Positions 1 through 9,072 of a DNA stretch of 15,790 nucleotides are shown in pieces; the first letter of the stretch is position 1, and each line of letters starts with the position of its first letter. The DNA is from Methanomassiliicoccaceae archaeon UBA113 (GTDB taxonomy: Archaea; Thermoplasmatota; Thermoplasmata; Methanomassiliicoccales; Methanomethylophilaceae). The stretch covers positions 1 through 15,790 of the forward strand of contig DAXB01000071.1 in the NCBI GenBank assembly GCA_002506175.1. Reading direction: 5' to 3'. Under the pieces are notes generated by a model, which searched no databases, was not told where the DNA came from, and saw nothing but the letters and a program-made list of their open reading frames with translations. The position numbers were made by a program, and so were the translations under genes.

Positions 1-90
1 TTGCACCAAATTTCAGTGTTTGCAGACATTACCCACTGTTTTTCAGAAAGAGGCCAAATACTTACGATGTGTTGGGTTCGCCTTCAATTA

Positions 91-98
91 TTTATATA
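91..98 (+). promoter_or_regulatory. Probable TATA box of the surface-protein operon
   Basis: TTTATATA lies in an A/T-rich stretch (about 87-110) and matches the archaeal TATA box. Transcription would start about 25 bases downstream, near 120. That leaves a leader of roughly 145 bases before the ATG at 266. Bases 1-90 show no convincing gene. The call rests on sequence match and position only. Confidence 0.5.
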
Positions 99-265
99 AA
101 TAATAAATAACGTAAAAACCGCATATACTGGTAGGATGCCGGACGATGGAAATCGCCTGAACCTGAACCAAAAACATCTTCCGCAGACAATATCGAAAAA
201 CGCTACGAATTCCGATGATATGGGACGGACTGCATCGTGCGTCAAAAAACAAATGTGATGGTAAT

Positions 266-2779
266 ATGAGTAAAGATGGGATGAAAATATTGGCGGTCTT
301 GGCAATTCTGGCAATGTCCTTCGCCGCCGTTGGAGTGGTCAGCACATCATCTGATGAGACGATCGCGGATGGCACAGATTGCGTTGCCAAGATCGGAGAT
401 CAAGAATATCCGTCGCTAGCTGCAGCAGTAGAATCGGTAACAGACAGTAGCGAAACACTGATTATACTCCAAAAAGATGGCTGGGGATCGGCAATCATCA
501 TTCCTTCCGGGAAGAACATTGAAATCGATTTCAAAGGACACTCGTACAATGTATTCAAACTTCCCAGCTCCACAGAAACGGAAACGCAGTGCTTCCAATT
601 GTCAAATGATTCCACAATCGTTATGAAGAACGGAACAATAAAAGGATACGACAAAGAAATAACCATGATTATCCAGAACTACGCAGATCTCACACTGAAA
701 AACATGGTTCTTGACTCAATCGTTGATAATGTAAATGTGACGTCAGTCTTATCCAGTAACTGCGGAGAAGTATCAATTGAAGGCGATACATCCATCTTGG
801 CAAAAGAAGGAATGGTGGCTCTTGATGTATGCTGGGCGGAAAATGCGGGAGATGATGATGGAACCCAAGTAACCGTCGAGACCACCGGAACGGTCAAAGG
901 AAAGATCGTGTACGGCCTCAAGAATACCGCTACTACGACCGAGGGCAATGAATCATCACTGACAATCAAAAAAGGAAACTTTGACGGAGAATTCGTGGTC
1001 GGTAGCGGAATCTCCGATGAAGTCGCCAAAGCCAAGATCAAGATAGAGGGCGGATCGTTCACGGACCTCTCCGGAGCTGTGAAGTATGTCCAAACAGGGA
1101 AGACAATCAAACTGTTGAAGGACTGCACAGGAAAAGGAGTCATGATCGAAAGCGGATGTATAACAATCGACTTCGACGGACACACATACACCGTTGATAG
1201 CGAACCAGCAGGTTCAACCGGAACCAAGAATCAATGCTTCCAGCTCCTGAAAGGGTCTGAAGTTCATATGATGAACGGAGCAATTGTCGCAAGCAGCGAT
1301 GATATCGAAAAGATAGTCCAAAACTATTCCAAGCTTACTCTGACAGATATGACCCTTGACGCCAATGTGGGAGAGAACATTGTGGGATGCGTTCTATCAT
1401 GCAGCAATAACACAGTGAATATCGAAGGAAAAACATCCATATCGGCAAAAGAGAATGGGGTAGCGTTTGCTGTATGCTGGGCGGAAAATGCGGGAGATGA
1501 TGATGGAACCCAAGTAACCGTCGAGACCACCGGAACGATCAAAGGAAAGATCGTGTACGGCCTCTGGAATGACGCTACTACGACCGAGGGCAATATATCA
1601 TCACTGACAATCAAAAATGGAAACTTTGACGGAGAATTCGTGGTCGGTAGCGGAATCTTCGATGAAGTCACCAAACCCAAGATCAAGATTATGGGCGGAT
1701 CGTTCACAGATATATCCGGTTTCAATTATTTGACCTCCAACTCATCCTATACATTCACAGGTAACAAAACAACGGATCTGGTTATCGAATCCGGAAAAAC
1801 CCTCATCAATAATGGAACATTAAAGGTAAACGATTCAATCACCAACAACGGAACGATAACAAATAACAGTACATTCATTATCAACAGTGGCAAGACCTAC
1901 ACCAGTTCAGTTAATTCTAAATTCACCAACAACGGGATTGTAATCGATAATAGGGCCGACACCGCAGTGATTGGAACAATCATCAAAAACGGACTGGCGT
2001 CTGGAACCAATGCCGCCAAATGGACAGAAGAACCTGTGAAACTCAAGGAGGAACCCGTCATTGTAAACCCTTCAACCACAGCTCTTTCCGCCGGTATCAA
2101 GAACCAAGGATTCGTTACAAGCGGATCGGACGTCACCCTGAACAGCGAATGCATTACCACTGTTTATCCTAACAGCGATGACAAAAGTGCCGAAATCGAA
2201 TTCCCGAAAGGTACAGTGATACCCGCCAACACCGTCATCGCCGTGTTGAATGAAAGCACAGAAACGTCCACCAAATACGAAGTCAGGTTCACCGGAGTCA
2301 CCATACCCGAGAACAGCAACATCAAGATCACAGTTCCATACGAATCATTGATAGCAAAGAATGTAAACGTCTTCTTCATCGGTGATGACGGTAAGAAAGA
2401 ACGCATGAACGTCACAGCTGCGGGTGCAAACAGCGTCACGTTCGAGACCACACATAACTCTACATACGAGATCGAGGAGAACACACATGTCACCATCAAC
2501 TTCATATCGTTCTCCAGCGACAATAAGACCATCCACCTGGATCTTGAGAATGTAAAAGATCCTTCAAAAGCCGGAACTTTCGAGGCATACTACTCCTATT
2601 ATTCCGGAGACATACTCAAAATTGACGCCCACATTGAAGATACACTTGGATCGGACGGGAACTACACGTTCAATAACGCGATAAACTCGATCTCTGCATG
2701 CTTCCACTATAACGTCGGATCGAAGGATTGGCACACACCATGGTTCACTGCCATCGCCAAGTACTTGGCGTCGTCCTAA
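266..2779 (+). CDS. Exported adhesin-like protein with duplicated beta-helix-like region, no C-terminal anchor
   Basis: This encodes a predicted secreted surface protein of 837 residues. I chose the ATG at 266 because it puts a signal peptide at the N-terminus (MSKDGMK, then a hydrophobic stretch to about residue 26) and has GTGAT six bases upstream; an in-frame ATG at 215 would add 17 unhelpful residues. Residues about 49-269 and 268-485 are two copies of one 215-residue unit rich in short strands, with GNFDGEFVVGSG and DDDGTQVTVETTG motifs, suggesting a pectin-lyase-like beta-helix. An Asn/Gly-rich stretch with repeated NNGT follows (about 515-565). Residues about 640-740 hold a module shared with the next two genes. 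The C-terminus has no transmembrane helix or basic tail, unlike its neighbours, so it may be released or held by partners. The next gene starts 13 bases on, so they are probably co-transcribed. Ligand unknown. Confidence 0.85.
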   Translation: MSKDGMKILAVLAILAMSFAAVGVVSTSSDETIADGTDCVAKIGDQEYPSLAAAVESVTDSSETLIILQKDGWGSAIIIPSGKNIEIDFKGHSYNVFKLPSSTETETQCFQLSNDSTIVMKNGTIKGYDKEITMIIQNYADLTLKNMVLDSIVDNVNVTSVLSSNCGEVSIEGDTSILAKEGMVALDVCWAENAGDDDGTQVTVETTGTVKGKIVYGLKNTATTTEGNESSLTIKKGNFDGEFVVGSGISDEVAKAKIKIEGGSFTDLSGAVKYVQTGKTIKLLKDCTGKGVMIESGCITIDFDGHTYTVDSEPAGSTGTKNQCFQLLKGSEVHMMNGAIVASSDDIEKIVQNYSKLTLTDMTLDANVGENIVGCVLSCSNNTVNIEGKTSISAKENGVAFAVCWAENAGDDDGTQVTVETTGTIKGKIVYGLWNDATTTEGNISSLTIKNGNFDGEFVVGSGIFDEVTKPKIKIMGGSFTDISGFNYLTSNSSYTFTGNKTTDLVIESGKTLINNGTLKVNDSITNNGTITNNSTFIINSGKTYTSSVNSKFTNNGIVIDNRADTAVIGTIIKNGLASGTNAAKWTEEPVKLKEEPVIVNPSTTALSAGIKNQGFVTSGSDVTLNSECITTVYPNSDDKSAEIEFPKGTVIPANTVIAVLNESTETSTKYEVRFTGVTIPENSNIKITVPYESLIAKNVNVFFIGDDGKKERMNVTAAGANSVTFETTHNSTYEIEENTHVTINFISFSSDNKTIHLDLENVKDPSKAGTFEAYYSYYSGDILKIDAHIEDTLGSDGNYTFNNAINSISACFHYNVGSKDWHTPWFTAIAKYLASS
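826..1062 (+). repeat. Internal tandem duplication, copy 1
   Basis: This 237-bp segment recurs at 1471-1707, exactly 645 bases (215 codons) away. By hand comparison 14 of 237 positions differ (about 94% identity), and the first 67 bases are identical. It is the best conserved part of a longer protein-level duplication of about 215 residues. Confidence 0.95.
1471..1707 (+). repeat. Internal tandem duplication, copy 2
   Basis: Second copy of the 826-1062 segment, in the same reading frame. The differences cluster at a few codons, for example AAGAATACC against TGGAATGAC. Flanking parts of the 215-residue unit are much more diverged, so either the central part was recently converted or it is under stronger constraint. 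Confidence 0.95.
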
Positions 2780-2792
2780 TAAGGTGTTTCGA

Positions 2793-5768
2793 ATGAGATC
2801 GATGGAACAGATTGCACTGTGCATCGTGGCATTGACTGCCATGGTGCTCAGCACAGGCATAGTAATAGCTGGCTCGAATGACATTTCAGCTGGCTCTATC
2901 GATAATAACAAGCTCGGATACGGGTCATCCGACGACATTGAGGTTGTATACTGGGAACAGTTACTAGACGGTGAACCAAACTCGATATTCAACATCAAAT
3001 TCGACAGCATACCCTCATCTGGACAGATTAAATTCACGCTTGACGGTAATACATATCCTGTACCTTTTGATGCCCAAAAGGAAAAAAAGATAGCGGTATC
3101 TGGAACACTATCTGTCGGCAACCACTCCGTCAGTGTATCGGGAAACAACTTCGATGCGTCATGCTCACTGACTGTGGGTTACGCCCCTACGTCCATAGCA
3201 CTGTTGGAATCAGACGTAACTATCGAAGAAGAGAGTACCAAAACGCTCGCGTACACTGTCTACCCCAGAAAAGCGGTATATTCAAACGTTGAATGGCGGA
3301 GCTCCGACAACAGCGTTGCCACTGTAAACAACGGTACTGTGACTGCCATATCCGAGGGAAATGCTTCAATCTACATGGTAGTCAAAAATCCTAAAACTGG
3401 GACGGAGATAACATCTTCGATATGCCATGTTACAGTAACAACGGTGAAAGAAACATACACCATCACATATCATTACAACGGCGGAACAGAGGATCGCACA
3501 GCAGTGAAGAAATTCACCGATGTCCCGTTCAAGATCAATGTGAATACTGAAAAGACTGGCTATACCCACTACTGGTCGACTGCGAACTCCCCCGACCCCA
3601 CGAAAAAAATCACCGATATCGAGGAAAAGAAAAATTACGAAATCTATGCAATCTGGACGCCTGTAAAATACACAATCACCTATGATGTAAAGGGCGGAAC
3701 ATTATCCGGTGAAGTCACCAGCTACACCATCGAAACGAACACATTCAACCTTGTGGAACCTACCAAGGAAGGGTACAATTTCCTCGGCTGGTATGATTCC
3801 AAAGATACCAAATACACACAGATAACCAAAGGAACCACAGGAAACAAGGAATTCTTCGCAAAATGGAGTGATGAATCATATAGAATCACATATAACCTCA
3901 ACGGCGGAGAAAACCATGCAGATAACCCATCGACCTATGAAAAAGGCAAAGAGGTTATCCTGAAAGACCCTTCCAAGACCGGTTATATATTCGATGGATG
4001 GTATAACAACGCAACATTCAGCGGATCCAAGATAACCAAGATATCGACAACAACCACCGGCAACATAACACTCTATGCAAAGTGGATTGTGATCATATAC
4101 GACATCGAATACGAGCTCGACGGCGGTACCAACGATCCCGCGAATCCGAAAGAATACACGGTCACTTCCGAGATTACTCTGAAGGACCCATCCAAGACCG
4201 GCTACAAGTTCGACGGTTGGTATGACAACGGAATCTTCAGCGGATCCAAGATAACCAAGATAGAGAAGAACACCATCGGTGACAAGACGCTGTATGCGAA
4301 ATGGAATACAATAGAATATAAAATAACATACAATCTGAACGCCGGTACCAACCACACATCCAATCCGGCAAAGTACACGGTCGAAACCTCAACGATCACA
4401 CTTCAGGATCCGACGAAAACCGGAAATGAATTCGCGGGTTGGTATGATAATTCCGGCCTGACAGGAACTCCTGTGACGAAGATCCTGAAAGGCTCGACTG
4501 GCGACAGGACATTGTATGCCAAATGGAACGTACAATACACCATTACCGTTACAAGCAACAATCCAAACATGGGAACCGCGACATCATCCCTCAGCAAAGC
4601 AATTGCAGGACAGGAAATCACTCTGACAGCCGTACCCAAAACTGGTTACGTCTTGAAGAAGTACATATGCGCGGATGTCGACATCGGCAGCAACAGCAAA
4701 TTCAATATGCCCTCCAAAAACATCACTGTCACGGCAGAATTCGAGGATGCATCAAAAGTCTACACTGTCTCTTTCAGCAGCTCCAACACCAGCATCGGTA
4801 CTGTCGATAAAAGTCAGGTAAAAGTGACCACCGGGACCACATTCACAACATCGAAGAATGTCCTGACATTCTCGGACGGACAAAAAATCACCGCAACAGT
4901 CAAGACCTCATCACAAACCGATAAAATCAATCTGATGACTGGATGGAGCGCTTCATCTGGTACGATAAGCGCCAATGCCAGCATAAAGGCCATATTCGAG
5001 ACAAAGAACATCTATGATACCCGCACGATATCGTCGAGCAACGGATTCAAGGTATCCGGGGACTGGATCCGTTACGATGCGGTGCTCACTGTCGAGAAGA
5101 AGGATTACAAAACATCCGATTGGACCGAAGTCGATCCGGAATACTCAAAGAGCACTTATGATAAACTCGTCTATAACATCGAATTGAAATCCGCAACCAG
5201 CGCGAAGGTCAGGGACCCGGATACAGGAAATCTCACCCTGATGATCCCTATGGATACGAAATACAACGGTCAGACAATCACAGTGTTCCACAGAGAGAAC
5301 TCCAGCGTCAAGAATCTGGGAACCATCTTGGTCACAGGCGGGTACGCCTCTGTCGAGACGAAGAGCTTCTCTCCCTTCCTTATCGTTACCGAGAAGGTCT
5401 CGAAGGTCACCAGTGTAACACTGGATATCAAGGAGTTGGAACTTAAACCTGGTTCGGAGAAACAGCTCACTGCAACCGTACTTCCAACCGATGCGAAAAC
5501 TACATCTGTGATCTGGATGTCCAGCAACGGCGAAGTTGCAACCGTCGATGCCAACGGAAAAGTGACTGCGAAAGCAGAAGGAACCACCACTATAACTGTG
5601 AAGACAGATGACGGCGGCCTGACAGATACCTGTGAGATAACTGTAAAGAACAGCTCGATATTGTTCTATATGTTAGCCATCATGATAATCATCATCGCCG
5701 CAATAGTGATCGTCTTCATCAGGAGGAACAGAAACGTCTATGATTTCGAGAGGAGAACTCACTTCTGA
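2793..5768 (+). CDS. Membrane-anchored surface protein with Big_2 domains and Listeria-Bacteroides (InlB) repeats
   Basis: A 991-residue adhesin-like protein. The ATG at 2793 is preferred because AGGTG (2782-2786) sits six bases upstream; the in-frame GTG at 2784 overlaps that site. Domains in order: signal segment (about 1-27); Big_2 Ig-like domain (about 133-217); five InlB/Listeria-Bacteroides repeats of about 72 residues (about 222-580), each with a YxITY start, GYxFDGWY core and YAKW end; a divergent InlB-type repeat (about 582-652); a related segment to about 740; a module shared with both neighbours (about 790-866); a second Big_2 domain (about 870-953); one transmembrane helix (about 956-976) and a basic tail, RRNRN. 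The architecture implies a long stalk displayed outside the cell. Repeats 3 and 4 share a 27-bp exact match, a sign of recent repeat expansion. A hairpin follows the stop. The ligand cannot be read from sequence. Confidence 0.9.
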   Translation: MRSMEQIALCIVALTAMVLSTGIVIAGSNDISAGSIDNNKLGYGSSDDIEVVYWEQLLDGEPNSIFNIKFDSIPSSGQIKFTLDGNTYPVPFDAQKEKKIAVSGTLSVGNHSVSVSGNNFDASCSLTVGYAPTSIALLESDVTIEEESTKTLAYTVYPRKAVYSNVEWRSSDNSVATVNNGTVTAISEGNASIYMVVKNPKTGTEITSSICHVTVTTVKETYTITYHYNGGTEDRTAVKKFTDVPFKINVNTEKTGYTHYWSTANSPDPTKKITDIEEKKNYEIYAIWTPVKYTITYDVKGGTLSGEVTSYTIETNTFNLVEPTKEGYNFLGWYDSKDTKYTQITKGTTGNKEFFAKWSDESYRITYNLNGGENHADNPSTYEKGKEVILKDPSKTGYIFDGWYNNATFSGSKITKISTTTTGNITLYAKWIVIIYDIEYELDGGTNDPANPKEYTVTSEITLKDPSKTGYKFDGWYDNGIFSGSKITKIEKNTIGDKTLYAKWNTIEYKITYNLNAGTNHTSNPAKYTVETSTITLQDPTKTGNEFAGWYDNSGLTGTPVTKILKGSTGDRTLYAKWNVQYTITVTSNNPNMGTATSSLSKAIAGQEITLTAVPKTGYVLKKYICADVDIGSNSKFNMPSKNITVTAEFEDASKVYTVSFSSSNTSIGTVDKSQVKVTTGTTFTTSKNVLTFSDGQKITATVKTSSQTDKINLMTGWSASSGTISANASIKAIFETKNIYDTRTISSSNGFKVSGDWIRYDAVLTVEKKDYKTSDWTEVDPEYSKSTYDKLVYNIELKSATSAKVRDPDTGNLTLMIPMDTKYNGQTITVFHRENSSVKNLGTILVTGGYASVETKSFSPFLIVTEKVSKVTSVTLDIKELELKPGSEKQLTATVLPTDAKTTSVIWMSSNGEVATVDANGKVTAKAEGTTTITVKTDDGGLTDTCEITVKNSSILFYMLAIMIIIIAAIVIVFIRRNRNVYDFERRTHF
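4017..4043 (+). repeat. Exact 27-bp repeat within InlB-type repeats, copy 1
   Basis: The segment encoding FSGSKITKI recurs unchanged at 4236-4262, 219 bases (73 codons) downstream, one repeat period later. Synonymous positions are identical too, which supports recent duplication or conversion of neighbouring repeats. Confidence 0.9.
4236..4262 (+). repeat. Exact 27-bp repeat within InlB-type repeats, copy 2
   Basis: Identical to 4017-4043 and in frame with it; see that entry for the interpretation. Confidence 0.9.
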
Positions 5769-5775
5769 CAATAAT

Positions 5776-5790
5776 AGGGCCTCGGGCCCT
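5776..5790 (+). terminator. Short GC-rich hairpin after the large surface gene
   Basis: AGGGCC, loop TCG, GGCCCT form a perfect 6-bp stem seven bases after the stop at 5768. It is followed by the pyrimidine-rich run CTTTCCTTC. It may terminate or attenuate transcription before the next gene. The tail is not a clean T-run, so partial read-through is possible. Confidence 0.45.
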
Positions 5791-5839
5791 CTTTCCTTCA
5801 TAGAATGATAAACGAACTGATACCGGAAAAGGGAGATCG

Positions 5840-7180
5840 ATGATGATGCACAAAAAGAGCGCAATAATAACGGCGGCGGCAGTTCTTCTGATTGCCGTAG
5901 TCTCATTCTCCGTTACGGAAACCGCCGAATCCGACATATTTGACAATGCGCTCACCATCAACGAGGTTTCCCTGAAGATAACTGACGGAAAGGGAGAATG
6001 GAGCGTATCAGCCTCTGGTTGGGAAGGCACGATTCCGATAACATACCTGATTGTCTGCAACGACGAGATCGTATTCGACACCCAATCGAATCAAGCACCG
6101 AATACCGAATACAGATTCAGCAGCGGTGACTTGAATATCTGGAAAGGTACAGAATACATGGTCATTGTATCGGCAGATGAATACCTCCCGGATTACAAGA
6201 CATACACCACGCTATCTAGCATCCAGATAATCGGATCATCATCTATGGAGGTTGGGGATAAGAATGCTCTCAGCATTCGGTCTGAACCCACATCGTCCAG
6301 CTGCAAAGACGTAGTGTGGTCCGTTTCGGATAAAACCAAAGCCAAAATGAACGGCTGTGTTATCGAGGCATTGGATATAGGGACGGTTTATGTGAAAGCC
6401 ACATCCGTAGAAGACAGCAAAATCATCTCCTCTGAATTCAAGATAACAATAGAAGAGTCCAGCATAACATCTGGATACCGTATCGTAGTGACCACGGACG
6501 AAGGGGGAACCGCCGAAGCCGACAAATCCAGAGCATTCCCAGGAGAATGGGTGAAGCTCGAACAAGATGCAGATTACGGTTACGAATTCGTCGGATGGGA
6601 ATCCAACACCACCATCACGGTCATCGGCGATTATTCAGCTTTCGAGATGCCAGAATACGCTGTCAAAATCAAAGCGGTGTTCAGACAGACATATCCGGCG
6701 GATATGACAATAAGGGAAACAGAACACGGTACTGTTCTAATCCCGATAAATGCATTGAAATCAAAAGGGATGTATGATGATGACAATCTGAAAGTTAGAA
6801 TCAACTTTGCAACTGAGATCCCACCCAATATCCCTGCATCCGCCACAACATACACAGTATCGATTACCTATAACGGTATAGAAGCCACCAGCTTCAGCGA
6901 ATTGATTACAATAATGCTGGATTACAAGAACAAAGACAGCACAACACCACATGTCTATTCGGTATCCGCCGATGGTACAGAGGTATACAAACTGGATGGG
7001 GAATACAACCAGGATCTAGAAGAAATCACATTCCAAACCGGGAAAATTACCTTATTCTGCATATCTGAAGTTCCGATAGAATCCATTATCAAAACGGATT
7101 CCAACAAACCGACCTTTATTTTCGTCATTGCTGGATTCATCATCATACTTATAGCGGTCGTCATATTCATCAAAAGATGA
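5840..7180 (+). CDS. Membrane-anchored surface protein with Big_2-like and divergent InlB-type domains
   Basis: A 446-residue exported protein, smaller relative of the gene before it. It starts at one of three successive ATGs (5840, 5843, 5846); GGGAG at 5831-5835 serves them, with best spacing to the second. An N-terminal signal segment (about 5-24) is followed by a strand-rich domain (about 36-120), a Big_2-like domain (about 125-206), a divergent InlB-type repeat (about 212-282, with YGYEFVGWE), a module shared with both upstream proteins (about 335-410) and one transmembrane helix (about 425-443) ending in KR. It lies 71 bases after the previous gene on the same strand, probably in the same transcript unless the hairpin at 5776 stops it. 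A strong terminator lies before the convergent neighbour. Function beyond surface display is not recognisable. Confidence 0.85.
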   Translation: MMMHKKSAIITAAAVLLIAVVSFSVTETAESDIFDNALTINEVSLKITDGKGEWSVSASGWEGTIPITYLIVCNDEIVFDTQSNQAPNTEYRFSSGDLNIWKGTEYMVIVSADEYLPDYKTYTTLSSIQIIGSSSMEVGDKNALSIRSEPTSSSCKDVVWSVSDKTKAKMNGCVIEALDIGTVYVKATSVEDSKIISSEFKITIEESSITSGYRIVVTTDEGGTAEADKSRAFPGEWVKLEQDADYGYEFVGWESNTTITVIGDYSAFEMPEYAVKIKAVFRQTYPADMTIRETEHGTVLIPINALKSKGMYDDDNLKVRINFATEIPPNIPASATTYTVSITYNGIEATSFSELITIMLDYKNKDSTTPHVYSVSADGTEVYKLDGEYNQDLEEITFQTGKITLFCISEVPIESIIKTDSNKPTFIFVIAGFIIILIAVVIFIKR

Positions 7181-7437
7181 TTTGAATCGGTCTATTGTAG
7201 AATGGGCAGATGGTTTTGAGAAATCTTACTAGGAGACTCCTATCGCATCCTGCATATCTATGAATTGATGATCGGATTAACCACCTATCACACATAATAA
7301 TCATACCTTGTTAAGATCATTAATATGTAATTTCAATCGAAGTGCCATTACAATCGTTTCTTGAAAACCTTCGATTCTTCATCGGAAAACGCAAGCAATC
7401 CCATCTGGCTTTGCTGTATATTATTCGATTAAAAAGA

Positions 7438-7458
7438 AAAAGGGGGATACCCCCTTTT
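7438..7458. terminator. Bidirectional terminator between convergent surface genes
   Basis: AAAAGGGGG, loop ATA, CCCCCTTTT form a perfect 9-bp stem. On the plus strand it is followed by GATTTTTTT; on the minus strand by TTTTTCTTTTT. It can therefore end transcripts from both sides. It lies 16 bases past the stop of the minus-strand surface gene and about 258 bases past that of the plus-strand gene. The rest of 7181-7473 shows no gene. Confidence 0.85.
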
Positions 7459-7473
7459 GATTTTTTTCATCCA

Positions 7474-9072
7474 TCAGCGACGCCCAGGCAATACTCTGAG
7501 AATCACATACAATGCTCCTATGATGATTATTGCCAGGAAGACGATAAGCATAAGAGTAAGCGAGATAGGTTGCCCGTTTGGCTCCCATACAGCTTTGAAT
7601 GACAGGTCGTTCTCGCCCATCTTGTATTCAGACCCTGGAGAATACAAATGCTTCCCGTCTGTCCATCCCATGAACGTATGCATCTCCTTGGTGCCTTTGT
7701 AGTCCTCAAGATAAAATATTGTCCATTCCTGGACTATCTTCGGATTGATTGGATCTGTTCCACCGTCAACATCATATTTCACCACGTGCGTCGGAATCAG
7801 GTTCCATACTGCCGTGAATCTAACGCTTTCATTCACAGTATAAAGTGCCTCGGGTGCATAGATGTTCTTTCCATCATTCCATCCACCGAAGGAATAACCT
7901 TCCTTGATTCCTTCGTACTTGGCGACCCTAACCATAGATCCTTCCTGTACCTTTGACTGGGTCGGCGCTTCCGCTGAACCGCCGTTCTCATCATACGTAA
8001 CCGCATGGAAGGGAATGGAATTCCACTTAGCTTTGAAGGTCACATCCTTGGTTTTAACGACATACTGTGCCCCGACATCATAGGTCTTGCTTCCGTCATT
8101 CCATCCTGCAAATTTGTATCCGGCCAATGTTGCTGTGCATGCCGGCAGGTTGAATGCAGTCCCTTCGCTCTTCATAAAGCTTTCCGGAACTTTTCCGGTT
8201 CCCCCATTGATATCGAAGGAGATTGTGTGCATCGGAGGATCGACCCAAACAGCCGTGAATGTCACGCTTGACGTAAGGTTATAACGATCGCCTGGACTCC
8301 AGGTCTTATCTTTATCTTTTCCGTCATTCCATCCAGAGAAAATCTTCCTTCCCTCTCCAGTGTAATCCCCGAAATAATACGTGAGAGTAATGTTCTTGTA
8401 TGAGGTCCAGTAACCTTCGATGTGAACGGAACCGCCATTCTCATCGTAATTCACATAGTATTCCCTCTGACACTCTTTTACCTTTTTCAACATGTCATAG
8501 GAATCCCCATGGAATTCGTATCCTATGAGCTTATCTGAATCGGTGATCTGTTTCCATTCCCCATCCACATTCTCATAGAATGAACAGCCATCGAACGCAT
8601 CCGGCGTTATTGATGCTGAATATGGTATTTTGACAGTTTTGATATTGGTGCATCCTGCAAATGCTTTGGCATTGACAATAACATCGTATGGGAGCTCCAC
8701 TTCGGTAATTGATATGCAGCCCGAGAATGCATTTGTACCTATGGATATCAATGATTTCGGGAACTTTACAGACAGCTCTATGCAATCCTTGAATGCCCCC
8801 GGACCGATGCTAGTGATCCGATATTTAACAGTATCTTTGCCTTCTTGATGATAAACCACACCATTACTGATATCAAGGATGGTCAGTGACTTGTTCTCGG
8901 GACCGGTCAATGTGACAGTCTTTCCATCCCCATTCACCGTGTAGCATAGCCCGTCCTCCACAAAACTTTCTGATTCTGCGTCTAAATCGCCTATACAGAC
9001 TAGGCTGATTGCCGCAAATGCAGTCAATAACAACAGGGACGCTGCCATCACAGTCTTGATTGATTCTCTCAT
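7474..9072 (-). CDS. Membrane-anchored surface protein with BspA-like LRRs and Listeria-Bacteroides (InlB) repeats
   Basis: A 532-residue surface protein. The ATG at 9072 is chosen because GGTG lies six bases upstream and the signal peptide begins there (MRESIKTVMAAS, hydrophobic to about residue 27); a TTG at 9096 is an in-frame alternative. About residues 85-165 contain four BspA/LRR_5-type leucine-rich repeats with AFxxC motifs (GAFKDC, NAFSGC, KAFAGC, DAFDGC). Four InlB-type repeats of about 70 residues follow (about 204-496), each with a GWNDG or GWTDG core and AVW or AKW end. A transmembrane helix (about 503-525) and a basic tail end the protein. It is convergent with the other surface genes and lacks their membrane-proximal module. 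Such domain mixes are common in adhesin-like proteins of host-associated methanogens and bacteria; the target is unknown. Confidence 0.9.
   Translation of the reverse strand: MRESIKTVMAASLLLLTAFAAISLVCIGDLDAESESFVEDGLCYTVNGDGKTVTLTGPENKSLTILDISNGVVYHQEGKDTVKYRITSIGPGAFKDCIELSVKFPKSLISIGTNAFSGCISITEVELPYDVIVNAKAFAGCTNIKTVKIPYSASITPDAFDGCSFYENVDGEWKQITDSDKLIGYEFHGDSYDMLKKVKECQREYYVNYDENGGSVHIEGYWTSYKNITLTYYFGDYTGEGRKIFSGWNDGKDKDKTWSPGDRYNLTSSVTFTAVWVDPPMHTISFDINGGTGKVPESFMKSEGTAFNLPACTATLAGYKFAGWNDGSKTYDVGAQYVVKTKDVTFKAKWNSIPFHAVTYDENGGSAEAPTQSKVQEGSMVRVAKYEGIKEGYSFGGWNDGKNIYAPEALYTVNESVRFTAVWNLIPTHVVKYDVDGGTDPINPKIVQEWTIFYLEDYKGTKEMHTFMGWTDGKHLYSPGSEYKMGENDLSFKAVWEPNGQPISLTLMLIVFLAIIIIGALYVILRVLPGRR

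Noticed and set aside
679..1227. Long reading frames opposite the first surface gene
   Set aside because: They are shadows of the sense gene: they mirror its internal repeat and lack starts, ribosome sites or recognisable domains.
3876..4355. A 159-codon reading frame opposite the InlB-type repeats
   Set aside because: It mirrors the repeat periodicity of the sense gene and has no independent support.
3600..4540. Periodic repeats as a possible CRISPR array
   Set aside because: The repeats are about 219 bp, in frame and protein-coding (InlB-type repeats), not short direct repeats with unique spacers.
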